Source: Candidatus Omnitrophota bacterium
GTDB lineage: Bacteria; Omnitrophota; Gorgyraeia; Duberdicusellales; Duberdicusellaceae
DNA: 24,485 bases
Direction of reading: 5' to 3'
NCBI GenBank assembly: GCA_015486615.1
Contig: WFRI01000007.1
Location: 1-24,485, forward strand
Shown here: positions 16,854 through 23,114 of the stretch, one piece after another
How positions within the stretch are numbered: position 1 is the first letter of the stretch
Layout of the letters: every line of letters begins with the position of its first letter
Translations under genes and position numbers: made by a program
The notes under the pieces: model-generated
What the model saw: only the letters and a program-made list of their open reading frames with translations
Database searches by the model: none
What the model was told of the DNA's origin: nothing

Positions 16854-16979
16854 TCCCGGCATTGCCTTGCGTTGAGCCGGGCCCTGTGCCGATATTGAAC
16901 GTCCAAGGTCCAATGTCCAACGTCCAACGTCCAATGTCGAAAATATAACCTTCGACTTTCGACTTTCGACATTGGACTT
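16854..16979. repeat. Heptad array with inverted half, copy C
   Basis: Six in-phase heptads GTCCAAG, GTCCAAT, GTCCAAC, GTCCAAC, GTCCAAT, GTCGAAA occupy 16901-16942. After 8 bases, four heptads on the opposite strand follow (16951-16978). GTCCAATGTCGAA (16929-16941) and TTCGACATTGGAC (16965-16977) are exactly complementary, so the array can fold into a hairpin. Just upstream CCGGCATTGCCTT matches the core of copies A and B, inside a CCCGGC/GCCGGG stem. It lies between P-II no. 1 and glnA. Confidence 0.8.
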
Positions 16980-17014
16980 TTATAGCACGTTAGTGTTTTT
17001 TTAACAGCAGGAAA

Positions 17015-17356
17015 TCAGCCGATTGCTTCTTCTCCTTTTTCTTTAGTTCTTATTCTTATACATTCTGCAAGATCATAGATAAAAATCTTTCCGTCTCCAA
17101 TATTTCCCGTGTATGCGCCTTTAATAATAGCATCAACTGTGGGCTGGACAAATTCATCATTTACCGCTATTTCCAACTTTACTTTAGAAAGCAGGTTAAC
17201 CTTGTAAATCTTTCCCCGGTAACTTTCAGTATAACCTGCCTGCTGGCCGCATCCTTTAACCCGATAAACAGTCATCTTAGAAATATTAGCCTTAAATAGT
17301 TCATTCTTAACATCATCCAGCCTTTCCGGCTGTATAATTGCTTCAATTTTTTTCAT
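17015..17356 (-). CDS. P-II nitrogen regulatory protein no. 1 (GlnB/GlnK type)
   Basis: Trimeric sensor of ATP/ADP and 2-oxoglutarate that binds and blocks Amt channels or other nitrogen proteins. 113 aa from ATG 17356. The T-loop has Tyr51 in RGKIYKVNLLSKVK, the position uridylylated in many bacteria. The B-loop nucleotide motif TGNIGDGKIF ends with Lys90. A GTG at 17365 is also in frame but overlaps the Shine-Dalgarno AGGAGG, so the ATG is preferred. It follows amt1 by 19 bases, the classic amt-glnK pairing although in reversed order. Its T-loop has LLSKVK where LPKVK is usual, a small change of unknown effect. Confidence 0.93.
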   Translation of the reverse strand: MKKIEAIIQPERLDDVKNELFKANISKMTVYRVKGCGQQAGYTESYRGKIYKVNLLSKVKLEIAVNDEFVQPTVDAIIKGAYTGNIGDGKIFIYDLAECIRIRTKEKGEEAIG

Positions 17357-17375
17357 TTTATTCACCTCCTATCAA

Positions 17376-18608
17376 CTAAAGAGCCTCTTCAGGATAAGAT
17401 TCAATATTATGAATACTTAAATCAGCGCCTATTGTCTCCTGATGTTCGCTCAGGCGAATACCAAAGAAGATCTTAAAAACAGAATAAATTATAGCACTGG
17501 CCAAAAGTGCATAAGCCGCTGCCAGACTCGTACCGATTAATTGGGAGATAAAGCTGACACCTCCCATTCCACCCAAGGCTTTGTAGCCAAAAATTCCACA
17601 GGCAACTCCTCCCCAGGAACCGGCTACTCCATGAAGAGGCCATACGCCCAAAACATCGTCTATCCTGAAAACTTCCGTCTCTATCTGGAAAAGTTTTACG
17701 AAAATAAAAGCCGCCACTCCTCCAATGACTAAGGCGCCAAGAGGATGCACCACATCTGAGCCGGCACATATTGCAATAAGTCCGGCTAAAGCGCCGTTAT
17801 GGATAAAAGCAGCATCATTTTTAGAAATAATAAGCGACACAATTATACCTCCTACCATAGCCATAAGGGAATTAACCGCAACCAAAGCAGAAATATTTGT
17901 AAGTTTTCCTGCGCTCATTACATTAAATCCAAACCACCCTACACATAAAAGCCAGCTTCCTAAGGCCAAAAAAGGAATATTGCTGACTTTAATTATCTGG
18001 CTTTTGCCGTTTATATAACGTTTAAGCCGCGGGCCCAAGATTAAAATAGCAGGCAAAGCCAGCCAGCCGCCCAAAGAATGAACCACAACTGAACCGGCAT
18101 AATCATGAAAAGGCGCTCCGGCAAAATTCGCCAGCCAGCCGCCAGCCTGGCCTAAAAAAATGTTTTTGCCCCAGACCAAAGACTCAAAAAAAGGATAAAC
18201 AAAACCGACCAATATTCCCCCGGCTAAACTCTGTGTCCAAAACTTTGCCCTTTCAGCAATTCCTCCCGAGATAATTGCAGGAATACACGCGGCAAAAGTA
18301 AGCAGGAAGAAAAAGTGAATAAGATTAAAACCTAAGTCTTTTCCCAAAAGTTGGGAAGCCGGTTTTAAAAACGATATTCCGTAAGCAATAGGAAAGCCGA
18401 TAAGAAAATATACTACCGTTGATATTCCCCAGTCCGTGATAATTTTTACCAAAGCATTAACCTGATTTTTCCTTCTTACAGATCCGGCTTCCAGAAAAGC
18501 AAATCCGGCATGCATAGAAAAAACTAAAATTGCGCCCATAAGAAGGAAAAAAACATCGCCGCTGTGGACAATACTTTTTAAAGAGATAGACAACGCCCCG
18601 GAATCCAT
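17376..18608 (-). CDS. amt: Ammonium transporter no. 1 (Amt family)
   Basis: Inner-membrane ammonium channel. 410 aa with about eleven membrane segments and no obvious cleaved signal peptide. The pore twin histidines are His177 (GSVVVHSLGGW) and His326 (PLHGVAGSWGG), with the conserved Asp169 before the first. FAFLEAGSVRRKN and SGGIAERAKF are family signatures. ATG 18608 has GGAGGTGG upstream. It is more divergent in loops than amt2 and has a short C-terminal tail (HNIESYPEEAL). The gene sits under the shared upstream block at 18787-18843 and a leader terminator at 18702-18738, and is followed by P-II no. 1. Confidence 0.95.
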   Translation of the reverse strand: MDSGALSISLKSIVHSGDVFFLLMGAILVFSMHAGFAFLEAGSVRRKNQVNALVKIITDWGISTVVYFLIGFPIAYGISFLKPASQLLGKDLGFNLIHFFFLLTFAACIPAIISGGIAERAKFWTQSLAGGILVGFVYPFFESLVWGKNIFLGQAGGWLANFAGAPFHDYAGSVVVHSLGGWLALPAILILGPRLKRYINGKSQIIKVSNIPFLALGSWLLCVGWFGFNVMSAGKLTNISALVAVNSLMAMVGGIIVSLIISKNDAAFIHNGALAGLIAICAGSDVVHPLGALVIGGVAAFIFVKLFQIETEVFRIDDVLGVWPLHGVAGSWGGVACGIFGYKALGGMGGVSFISQLIGTSLAAAYALLASAIIYSVFKIFFGIRLSEHQETIGADLSIHNIESYPEEAL

Positions 18609-18701
18609 AATTCCACCTCCCCGCTTTAACCACGCGTTAACAAAACTATCATCCCGTTAGACAACGCGTCTATTTTATCTATCGGGAGACTGCCTTTAAG
18701 C

Positions 18702-18738
18702 CTAAAATATAAAAAGGCGCCCCTTTAGAAACGCCTTT
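18702..18738 (-). terminator. Terminator-like hairpin inside the amt1 leader
   Basis: Minus-strand stem AAAGGCG (18738-18732) with CGCCTTT (18719-18713), 12-base loop, followed by TTATATTTT. It lies between the shared upstream block and the amt1 start, so if transcription begins near that block it must be passed before amt1 is made. The opposite strand also has a T-rich flank, so direction is not certain. Confidence 0.5.
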
Positions 18739-18786
18739 GTCCTTTTCCAATCCTTTAGTACTCTTAGTACTCCAACGTACTTTATA

Positions 18787-18843
18787 TTACAAGTAAATAA
18801 ACCCGGCTTTTGGTAACCAATTGATTATTTAATTGAGTATAGA
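18787..18843 (-). promoter_or_regulatory. Shared upstream block of ammonium operons, copy 1
   Basis: Nearly identical to 22460-22513 apart from a 4-base indel. On the plus strand the blocks are TTACAAGTAAATAA, 7 variable bases, TTTTGGTAACCAATTGATTA, then ATTG and TATAGA. The 11-base palindrome TTGGTAACCAA is at 18810-18820, about 200 bases before amt1. The 7-base spacing is kept although its bases differ, which argues for a protein-binding or promoter function. No strong -10 box is evident. Confidence 0.65.
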
Positions 18844-18869
18844 AATATCCGGCAAGAGGCAGCAAATAT

Positions 18870-18905
18870 AAAAAAATGGGACTGGTGCATTTTACAGCAG
18901 TCCCA
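18870..18905 (-). terminator. Intrinsic terminator of the P-II/porin/amt2 operon
   Basis: Minus-strand stem GGGACTG/CAGTCCC extended by one A-T pair, 13-base loop, followed by ATTTTTTTATATTT. It closes the operon that ends with the small HTH gene. The rest of the 18609-19068 gap holds the amt1 leader, the shared block and one more strong hairpin (18927-18960). Confidence 0.75.
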
Positions 18906-18926
18906 AGGATTAACCCTGTTCCGCTC

Positions 18927-18960
18927 CGGGCAGATTTTTGAGCAGATTATATTCTGCCCG
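18927..18960. other. 8-bp perfect hairpin downstream of the HTH gene
   Basis: CGGGCAGA (18927-18934) pairs exactly with TCTGCCCG (18953-18960) around an 18-base AT-rich loop. On the plus strand CGTTTTCTTT follows, so it could terminate plus-strand transcription. On the minus strand it sits between the HTH stop and the terminator and may be a 3' UTR structure or part of a small RNA. Confidence 0.4.
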
Positions 18961-19068
18961 CGTTTTCTTTAGAATAATTGAAGGATAGAATATGTCTCTG
19001 GCTAATAAACAGAGAAGGCAGAAAAAGATTAAGAAAAATTATCTTTCTCTTTTTAATAAAGGCAGGCT

Positions 19069-19248
19069 TTATAGAAAAGGTAGTTTATCCTTTATATACC
19101 GGGCATAGATACGATTAATTCTGTTAGTTTTAAACCACCGTTCTAAAGTAGAAACCTGAATGTCAAGTTTTCTCGACAACTCGTAAAGCGTGTATCCTTT
19201 TCTCTCCTTCAGGCTCTTAAGTATATTGATTAATTCTTTATTATCCAT
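19069..19248 (-). CDS. 59-aa helix-turn-helix DNA-binding protein
   Basis: A small protein, MDNKELINILKSLKERKG at the start, with a compact helix-turn-helix at about 18-40: GYTLYELSRKLDIQVSTLER and then WFKTNRINRIYARYIKD. The pattern resembles the XRE-like or MerR-like single HTH domains; no dimerisation or ligand domain is present. It lies 82 bases after P-II no. 2 on the same strand and just before the operon terminator. It also has its own candidate extended -10 promoter (19283-19291) and a palindrome at the start of its transcript (19254-19271). No strong Shine-Dalgarno sequence stands directly before ATG 19248, and an in-frame stop upstream rules out a longer form. Likely a local regulator of the nitrogen genes or of itself; target unproven. 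Confidence 0.75.
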   Translation of the reverse strand: MDNKELINILKSLKERKGYTLYELSRKLDIQVSTLERWFKTNRINRIYARYIKDKLPFL

Positions 19249-19253
19249 AACAC

Positions 19254-19271
19254 AATGTATCTGACTACATT
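19254..19271. promoter_or_regulatory. Operator-like palindrome before the HTH gene
   Basis: AATGTA-TCTGAC-TACATT: perfect 6-base arms separated by 6 bases, 5 bases before the HTH start codon and just after the predicted transcription start. A typical place for autoregulation by a small HTH protein. It does not resemble the TTGGTAACCAA palindrome. Confidence 0.5.
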
Positions 19272-19282
19272 ACAGTTCCTCC

Positions 19283-19291
19283 ATTATAACA
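19283..19291 (-). promoter_or_regulatory. Extended -10 promoter for the HTH gene
   Basis: Minus strand reads TGTTATAAT, a perfect TATAAT with the TGn extension. The -35 region (TTGTTG at an 18-base spacing) is weak, as is usual for extended -10 promoters. GGAGGAA follows, but the ATG it would serve is directly followed by TAG. Confidence 0.55.
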
Positions 19292-19330
19292 GCACTTCAC
19301 CCCGGACAACAAAGGTTCATATTTACAGCA

Positions 19331-19669
19331 TCACAATGTCCCTTCTCCTTTCTCTCCGGTTCTAATTCTCATTATCTCCTCTACAGGTGAAATAAAGATT
19401 TTCCCGTCTCCAATATCTCCCGTCTTTGCCGCTTTAGCTATTGCTTCAGCAATAGGCATTACATCACTGTCTTTAGCCACAATTTCAATTTTCACTTTAG
19501 GCAAAAGTTCAACTTTATACTCCTGCCCGCGAAACTGTTCAACTTTTCCCTTTTGTTTCCCATGGCCCTCTATGCGGGTTATACTCATCCCTGGATAACC
19601 TAACTTTTTTAAACTCTCCCTCACCTCATCTAACTTTTGAGGCCTTATTACTGCTTCTATCTTTTTCAT
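19331..19669 (-). CDS. glnK: P-II nitrogen regulatory protein no. 2 (GlnK type)
   Basis: 112 aa from ATG 19669, which has GGAGGT 6 bases upstream; the longer frame to 19693 adds residues outside the family and covers the Shine-Dalgarno. Standard P-II: Tyr51 in RGQEYKVELLPKVKIEIV, and the nucleotide-binding B-loop TGDIGDGKIF. It follows amt2 by 41 bases, so it probably gates that channel. It is the most canonical of the three P-II proteins here, and is closer to no. 1 than to no. 3 by eye. The glnK symbol rests on its position beside amt2. Confidence 0.93.
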   Translation of the reverse strand: MKKIEAVIRPQKLDEVRESLKKLGYPGMSITRIEGHGKQKGKVEQFRGQEYKVELLPKVKIEIVAKDSDVMPIAEAIAKAAKTGDIGDGKIFISPVEEIMRIRTGEKGEGTL

Positions 19670-19710
19670 ATCTACCTCCACGCTAAAATTCAACCATTAT
19701 TTTTACTTAA

Positions 19711-21123
19711 TTACCTCCCTGCTTCTAAGAAATCAGGATAAGCCGGAGTTCCATGCTCAGGAATATCAAGGCCCTGAAGTTCTTCAGCAGGAGTAACACG
19801 AACTCCGAAAGCTTTGTCCATTAATTTAAATACTATATAGCCTATGCCAAAGGCCCACACAAACACTACTACACAGCTTATAGCCTGAGCAATAAATTGT
19901 CCCCAGCCGCCGCCGTAAAATAATCCTGTGGCATAAGGCTTAGCAAGGGAATAATTGCCATAAGTCCCGTCAGCAAACAGACCTATACTCAAAAGCCCCC
20001 ACACACCTCCAATTCCATGAACGCTTACTGCGCCTACGGGGTCATCTATTCCTATCGCATCAAAGAACCTAACACTGGCATACATCACACATCCGGCAAT
20101 AAAGCCGATTACAATCGCCGCCCATCCTTCAACCCAGGCGCAGGGAGCAGTTATTGCCACGAGGCCTACAACAGCGCCATTTAAAGCCATCCCTACGTCC
20201 CATTTCTTAGTCTTAATATAAGCAATCAGTATGGCCGCTAATGCTCCAGCCGCCGCCGCTAAATTGGTATTCACCGCAATTACAGAAACTCTCAAATGAT
20301 GCCCGTTAAAAGTAGAGCCGGGATTAAACCCAAACCAGCCGAACCATAAAATAAACACTCCCAAAGCAGCCAATGCAATACTGTGGCCCGGAATCGCCTG
20401 CGGTTTACCTTTTACCCTGTTAGAATTTCCTCTTCTAACAGGGTAAATATATTTGCCGAACCTCGGTCCCAGCACAATCGCCCCTGCCAAACCTACAAAT
20501 CCGCCGATAGCATGAACAACACCGGAACCGGCAAAGTCTAAAGCCCCCATACCAAAGGGAAGTTTGGAAAGCCATCCTCCGCCCCAGACCCAGTGGCCGT
20601 ATATGGGATAAATGACCGCACTCACAACAATGCTATAAATAAAATAAGCCTTGAACTTTAAACGCTCAGCAACTGCTCCCGAAACTATGGTTGCAGCAGT
20701 TGCACAAAAAACCAGCATCCAGAACATACTTAAATATTTACCCACATCATAATAATTGCCTAACATAAACCAGCCTTTTGTTCCCACAATTCCATGCCAG
20801 TCACCGCCCATCATCAACGCATAGCCGACAGCAAAAAATGCCAGAGACCCTATTACATAATCCATTAAATTTTTCGCCATTAAATTCGTAACATTCTTGG
20901 CACGGCAAAACCCCGCTTCCAACATTGCAAACCCAGCCTGCATAAACATAACTAAAAATGCGCAGACCAAAACCCAAATATAATCCAGCGGCGCCTGAGG
21001 ATTTGCTTTTAGAGCAGCGGCGCCGGTTGGGTCCGGAGCAGCAAAAACAGAATGCATCCTCCCGCCCATAAGCACAGCAAAAAAGCTAAACAGCAGAAAG
21101 AATTTAAACAATCTCTTTGTCAT
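19711..21123 (-). CDS. amt: Ammonium transporter no. 2 (Amt family, with signal peptide)
   Basis: 470 aa. An N-terminal signal peptide (about 1-28, cleavage near VFA-AP) precedes eleven predicted membrane segments, as in E. coli AmtB. Pore histidines are His204 (GSGVVHAIGG) and His369 (SVHGIGGVWG). Signatures FAMLEAGFCRAKN and SGAVAERLKF are present. ATG 21123 is chosen because it has GGAGGTGA at good spacing; a GTG at 21138 is in frame but lies inside that site. It is preceded by the porin gene (54-base gap) and followed by P-II no. 2. Together with amt1 the genome piece encodes two different channels, probably for different ammonium levels or partners. Confidence 0.95.
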   Translation of the reverse strand: MTKRLFKFFLLFSFFAVLMGGRMHSVFAAPDPTGAAALKANPQAPLDYIWVLVCAFLVMFMQAGFAMLEAGFCRAKNVTNLMAKNLMDYVIGSLAFFAVGYALMMGGDWHGIVGTKGWFMLGNYYDVGKYLSMFWMLVFCATAATIVSGAVAERLKFKAYFIYSIVVSAVIYPIYGHWVWGGGWLSKLPFGMGALDFAGSGVVHAIGGFVGLAGAIVLGPRFGKYIYPVRRGNSNRVKGKPQAIPGHSIALAALGVFILWFGWFGFNPGSTFNGHHLRVSVIAVNTNLAAAAGALAAILIAYIKTKKWDVGMALNGAVVGLVAITAPCAWVEGWAAIVIGFIAGCVMYASVRFFDAIGIDDPVGAVSVHGIGGVWGLLSIGLFADGTYGNYSLAKPYATGLFYGGGWGQFIAQAISCVVVFVWAFGIGYIVFKLMDKAFGVRVTPAEELQGLDIPEHGTPAYPDFLEAGR

Positions 21124-21177
21124 ATAAATCACCTCCACAGTTTACCTCGTCAGAGAGAATCCTCTAACAGTGTTTGT

Positions 21178-21969
21178 TTAAAATGTATAACTAATTTCTA
21201 AACCGCCCCATAACTCATCATCGCCATTGTTAATTTTGTCCTCACAATTAATTGTATAGTCTAAAGTAGGCGTTATTGAAAATTTACCGGCTGAATACGA
21301 TGTAGAAATAGAAATCTCAACAGCGTAAAGGGATGAAGGTTTAAGGCCTCCTACGCCGTCCTCTCCCCAATTAGTTATGCCTAAAGATAAACTCTGGCCT
21401 TTTTGAGTAAGAGAAGACTCGGGCAAAGGCAGCTCCGTACTTAAACCCCAAGAGTAATACCAGCCTTCCTCAGGGCCTCCGGAAGCCGCAGAAAAGTCAT
21501 AGCCGGCGAAAACATTAAAAGAAACGTCCAGAGGAAGATAAGGAATTCTGTTGAGAGTAAAAGATACCCAAGGCTCCTGCACATCTGAATACTTATTAGC
21601 TTTGGGATAATCATAATAAGTATACCCTAAAGACAAATTATACATCCTGCCCAAATCGCGGGAGAAACTTAAAGTATAATCAAGTTCATCAGCCAGTTCA
21701 TGGCCTTTATTTAAGGGAAAAGAACCCCATACATTAAAGTCCACATCCGTCCCCTTTAGAAAACCAGGCAAAGAAATGTCCACACTGGGCTGATACGCGC
21801 CGTCATTGTCCGCATAAACATCCTGCCCCCGCCAGATATAACGAGAAACGTAACTGTTCGTAACAGTAACATCGACTTCCTGCCCCCCTGCCTGAAAAGC
21901 AAAAGAATCCTTGAGAAAAACCCCCATACTTATTAATAAAACCAGGGAATAAACCATCCTTCTTCTCAT
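21178..21969 (-). CDS. TorF-like (TIGR02001) putative outer-membrane porin
   Basis: 263 aa with a signal peptide (MRRRMVYSLVLLISMGVF, cleavage near residue 24-25), alternating hydrophobic beta strands, and a C-terminal Phe (EISYTF) as needed for beta-barrel insertion. The first strand has the family pattern VTNSYVSRYIWRGQDVYADN. Such porins are often found beside glnK and amt in other Gram-negative bacteria, which suggests passage of ammonium or small nitrogen compounds through the outer membrane; substrate is not shown by sequence. ATG 21969 follows GGAGG. It lies between P-II no. 3 (24 bases) and amt2 (54 bases) and shares their transcript. Confidence 0.85.
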   Translation of the reverse strand: MRRRMVYSLVLLISMGVFLKDSFAFQAGGQEVDVTVTNSYVSRYIWRGQDVYADNDGAYQPSVDISLPGFLKGTDVDFNVWGSFPLNKGHELADELDYTLSFSRDLGRMYNLSLGYTYYDYPKANKYSDVQEPWVSFTLNRIPYLPLDVSFNVFAGYDFSAASGGPEEGWYYSWGLSTELPLPESSLTQKGQSLSLGITNWGEDGVGGLKPSSLYAVEISISTSYSAGKFSITPTLDYTINCEDKINNGDDELWGGLEISYTF

Positions 21970-21993
21970 ATCTGCCTCCTTCCCTTATTTGAG

Positions 21994-22314
21994 TTAAAAT
22001 ATCGCCTCGTCCCCTCTCTCCTCTGTCCTTACCCTAATACAATCATCCATTGGCAAAACAGCAATCTTGCCGCTTCCTAAAACATCCTCTTTACAGCATC
22101 TGATAATAGCAGAAACTATCTCTTCAACCTGTTTATCGGTTACATAAATTTCAACTTTTGTCTTGGGCAGAAACAAGTACTCTTGGGGCCTGGTAGTTTC
22201 TCTGCCAAAACCCTTTGTTTCAGTTGCTGTCAACCCTCCCACTCCTGCTAAACGCAGGCTTTCAGCCAAATCTTTTAACTTATCCTGCCTGACAATACAT
22301 TCAATCTTCTTCAT
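21994..22314 (-). CDS. Divergent P-II family protein no. 3 with short T-loop
   Basis: 106 aa from ATG 22314, preceded by GGGAGGG; an in-frame GTG at 22320 lies inside the ribosome-binding region. The N-terminus MKKIECIVRQDKL and C-terminus CIRVRTEERGDEAIF are standard P-II. The T-loop, GFGRETTRPQEYLFLPKTKV, is about 7 residues shorter than in the other two copies and lacks the YRG-x-x-Y pattern; Tyr46 is not at the uridylylation position. The B-loop reads LGSGKIAV instead of IGDGKIF. It is the first gene of the porin-amt2-P-II operon, so it may regulate or sense something specific to that system instead of plugging Amt with a long T-loop. Confidence 0.88.
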   Translation of the reverse strand: MKKIECIVRQDKLKDLAESLRLAGVGGLTATETKGFGRETTRPQEYLFLPKTKVEIYVTDKQVEEIVSAIIRCCKEDVLGSGKIAVLPMDDCIRVRTEERGDEAIF

Positions 22315-22326
22315 CTTCACCCTCCC

Positions 22327-22371
22327 TAAAACAAAATAGGCGCCTTCCTGCCAAATATTGAAGACGCCTAT
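22327..22371 (-). terminator. Strong terminator hairpin directly before the P-II no. 3 ribosome-binding site
   Basis: Minus-strand RNA forms a 12-pair stem (22371-22360 with 22347-22336) with one G-U pair and a 12-base loop, followed by TTTGTTTT. The same pair would be a C-A mismatch on the plus strand, so the structure favours the minus strand. It abuts the GGGAGGG of P-II no. 3, so it lies inside that operon's own leader. Confidence 0.65.
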
Positions 22372-22375
22372 GTCT

Positions 22376-22405
22376 AAAATAAAAGGCGTTCTTTTTTAGA
22401 ACGCC
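22376..22405 (-). terminator. Second terminator hairpin in the P-II no. 3 leader
   Basis: Perfect 8-pair stem GGCGTTCT/AGAACGCC with a 5-base loop, followed on the minus strand by TTTTATTTT. The plus strand also has a T7 run a few bases after the stem, so it may work both ways. It lies just upstream of the hairpin at 22327-22371; the 3' arm of this one (ACGCC) can pair with GGCGT of the next. Confidence 0.6.
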
Positions 22406-22459
22406 CCTGTTTTTTTATCAACTATGAATAACCGGCACCAATCTTTGTGCCCTACACTT

Positions 22460-22513
22460 TTACAAGTAAATAACCTCCCTTTTTGGTAACCAATTGATTA
22501 ATTGGGCTATAGA
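22460..22513 (-). promoter_or_regulatory. Shared upstream block of ammonium operons, copy 2
   Basis: Second copy of the block at 18787-18843. TTACAAGTAAATAA is followed by 7 bases, then TTTTGGTAACCAATTGATTA, ATTG and TATAGA. The TTGGTAACCAA palindrome is at 22483-22493, about 170 bases before the P-II no. 3 start, with the two terminator hairpins in between. The remaining parts of the 22315-22814 gap (22514-22606 and 22681-22814) show nothing I can name. Confidence 0.65.
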
Positions 22514-22606
22514 CAAAGTTAGTTTATAACTTATAACCTTTTTCCCATCCTATAGTTTTCTTCCATTATCAATAAAATATGACCCTTTCCCCAATTACCC
22601 CTCTAC

Positions 22607-22680
22607 CTACGAATAACTAATCTATACAAATATACGAATAGTCCATTAATATATTAGTAAAAGATTCGTAATTAGTAGAT
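22607..22680. repeat. TACGAAT-rich repeat, copy 1
   Basis: Contains TATACGAATAGTCCATTA and ends with AGATTCGTAATTAGTAGAT, which matches the end of the element at 23556-23665. It lies on the toxin side of the toxin-antitoxin pair. Confidence 0.65.
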
Positions 22681-22814
22681 GTTTCCTTATCAGCGATGAG
22701 CAAATGAGCCAATCAAACTAATCTAAGCCTCAGCCTTGAGCTGTTGCTAAATTGCTAGTCTGTAAAGCTTTATGCGGAAGTTTATGCTAAATATTCAGAT
22801 TCAACCTGTTTATA

Positions 22815-23114
22815 TTATCGGCCTTGATATGTTTTTTCGCTGCGGCTGCGGAAAGATAAAATCCACACGGTTTTGTTCTTGTCGTCAATATCATATAAAA
22901 GTCTATAGTCTCCAATTCTTTTGCGATATTGTGCAACGTATAAAGCTATGGAAATTGGCGGTTTAATTTTGGGCCCGGCTTCAGACCGGGGATTTTTCTC
23001 TAAATTTTTCAATACCTCCGAAACTTTCTCCTGTATATGCCGAGGGGCATTACTAACTTTCTTATCAAACTTCTTTTTTAAAGAATTCGTTGGAAACCGG
23101 ACATTATAATTCAT
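22815..23114 (-). CDS. RelE/ParE family toxin
   Basis: A 99-aa basic protein with the RelE fold pattern: N-terminal strand MNYNVRF, two helices rich in Lys (LKKKFDKKV, HIQEKVSEVLKNL), then KPPISIALYVAQYRKRIGDY and RLLYDIDDKNKTVWILSFRS. The family cleaves mRNA on the ribosome (RelE) or poisons gyrase (ParE); the Arg-rich C-terminal strand fits RelE better, but this is not decisive. Its ATG overlaps the antitoxin stop by 4 bases (ATGA), the usual arrangement with the antitoxin first. It appears intact. Confidence 0.88.
   Translation of the reverse strand: MNYNVRFPTNSLKKKFDKKVSNAPRHIQEKVSEVLKNLEKNPRSEAGPKIKPPISIALYVAQYRKRIGDYRLLYDIDDKNKTVWILSFRSRSEKTYQGR

Noticed and set aside
18992..19108. 38-codon plus-strand frame with a GAAGGA ribosome-binding-like site and a basic product
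   Set aside because: It overlaps the 3' end of the HTH gene on the other strand, the Lys/Arg content follows from A-rich DNA, and no family is recognisable.
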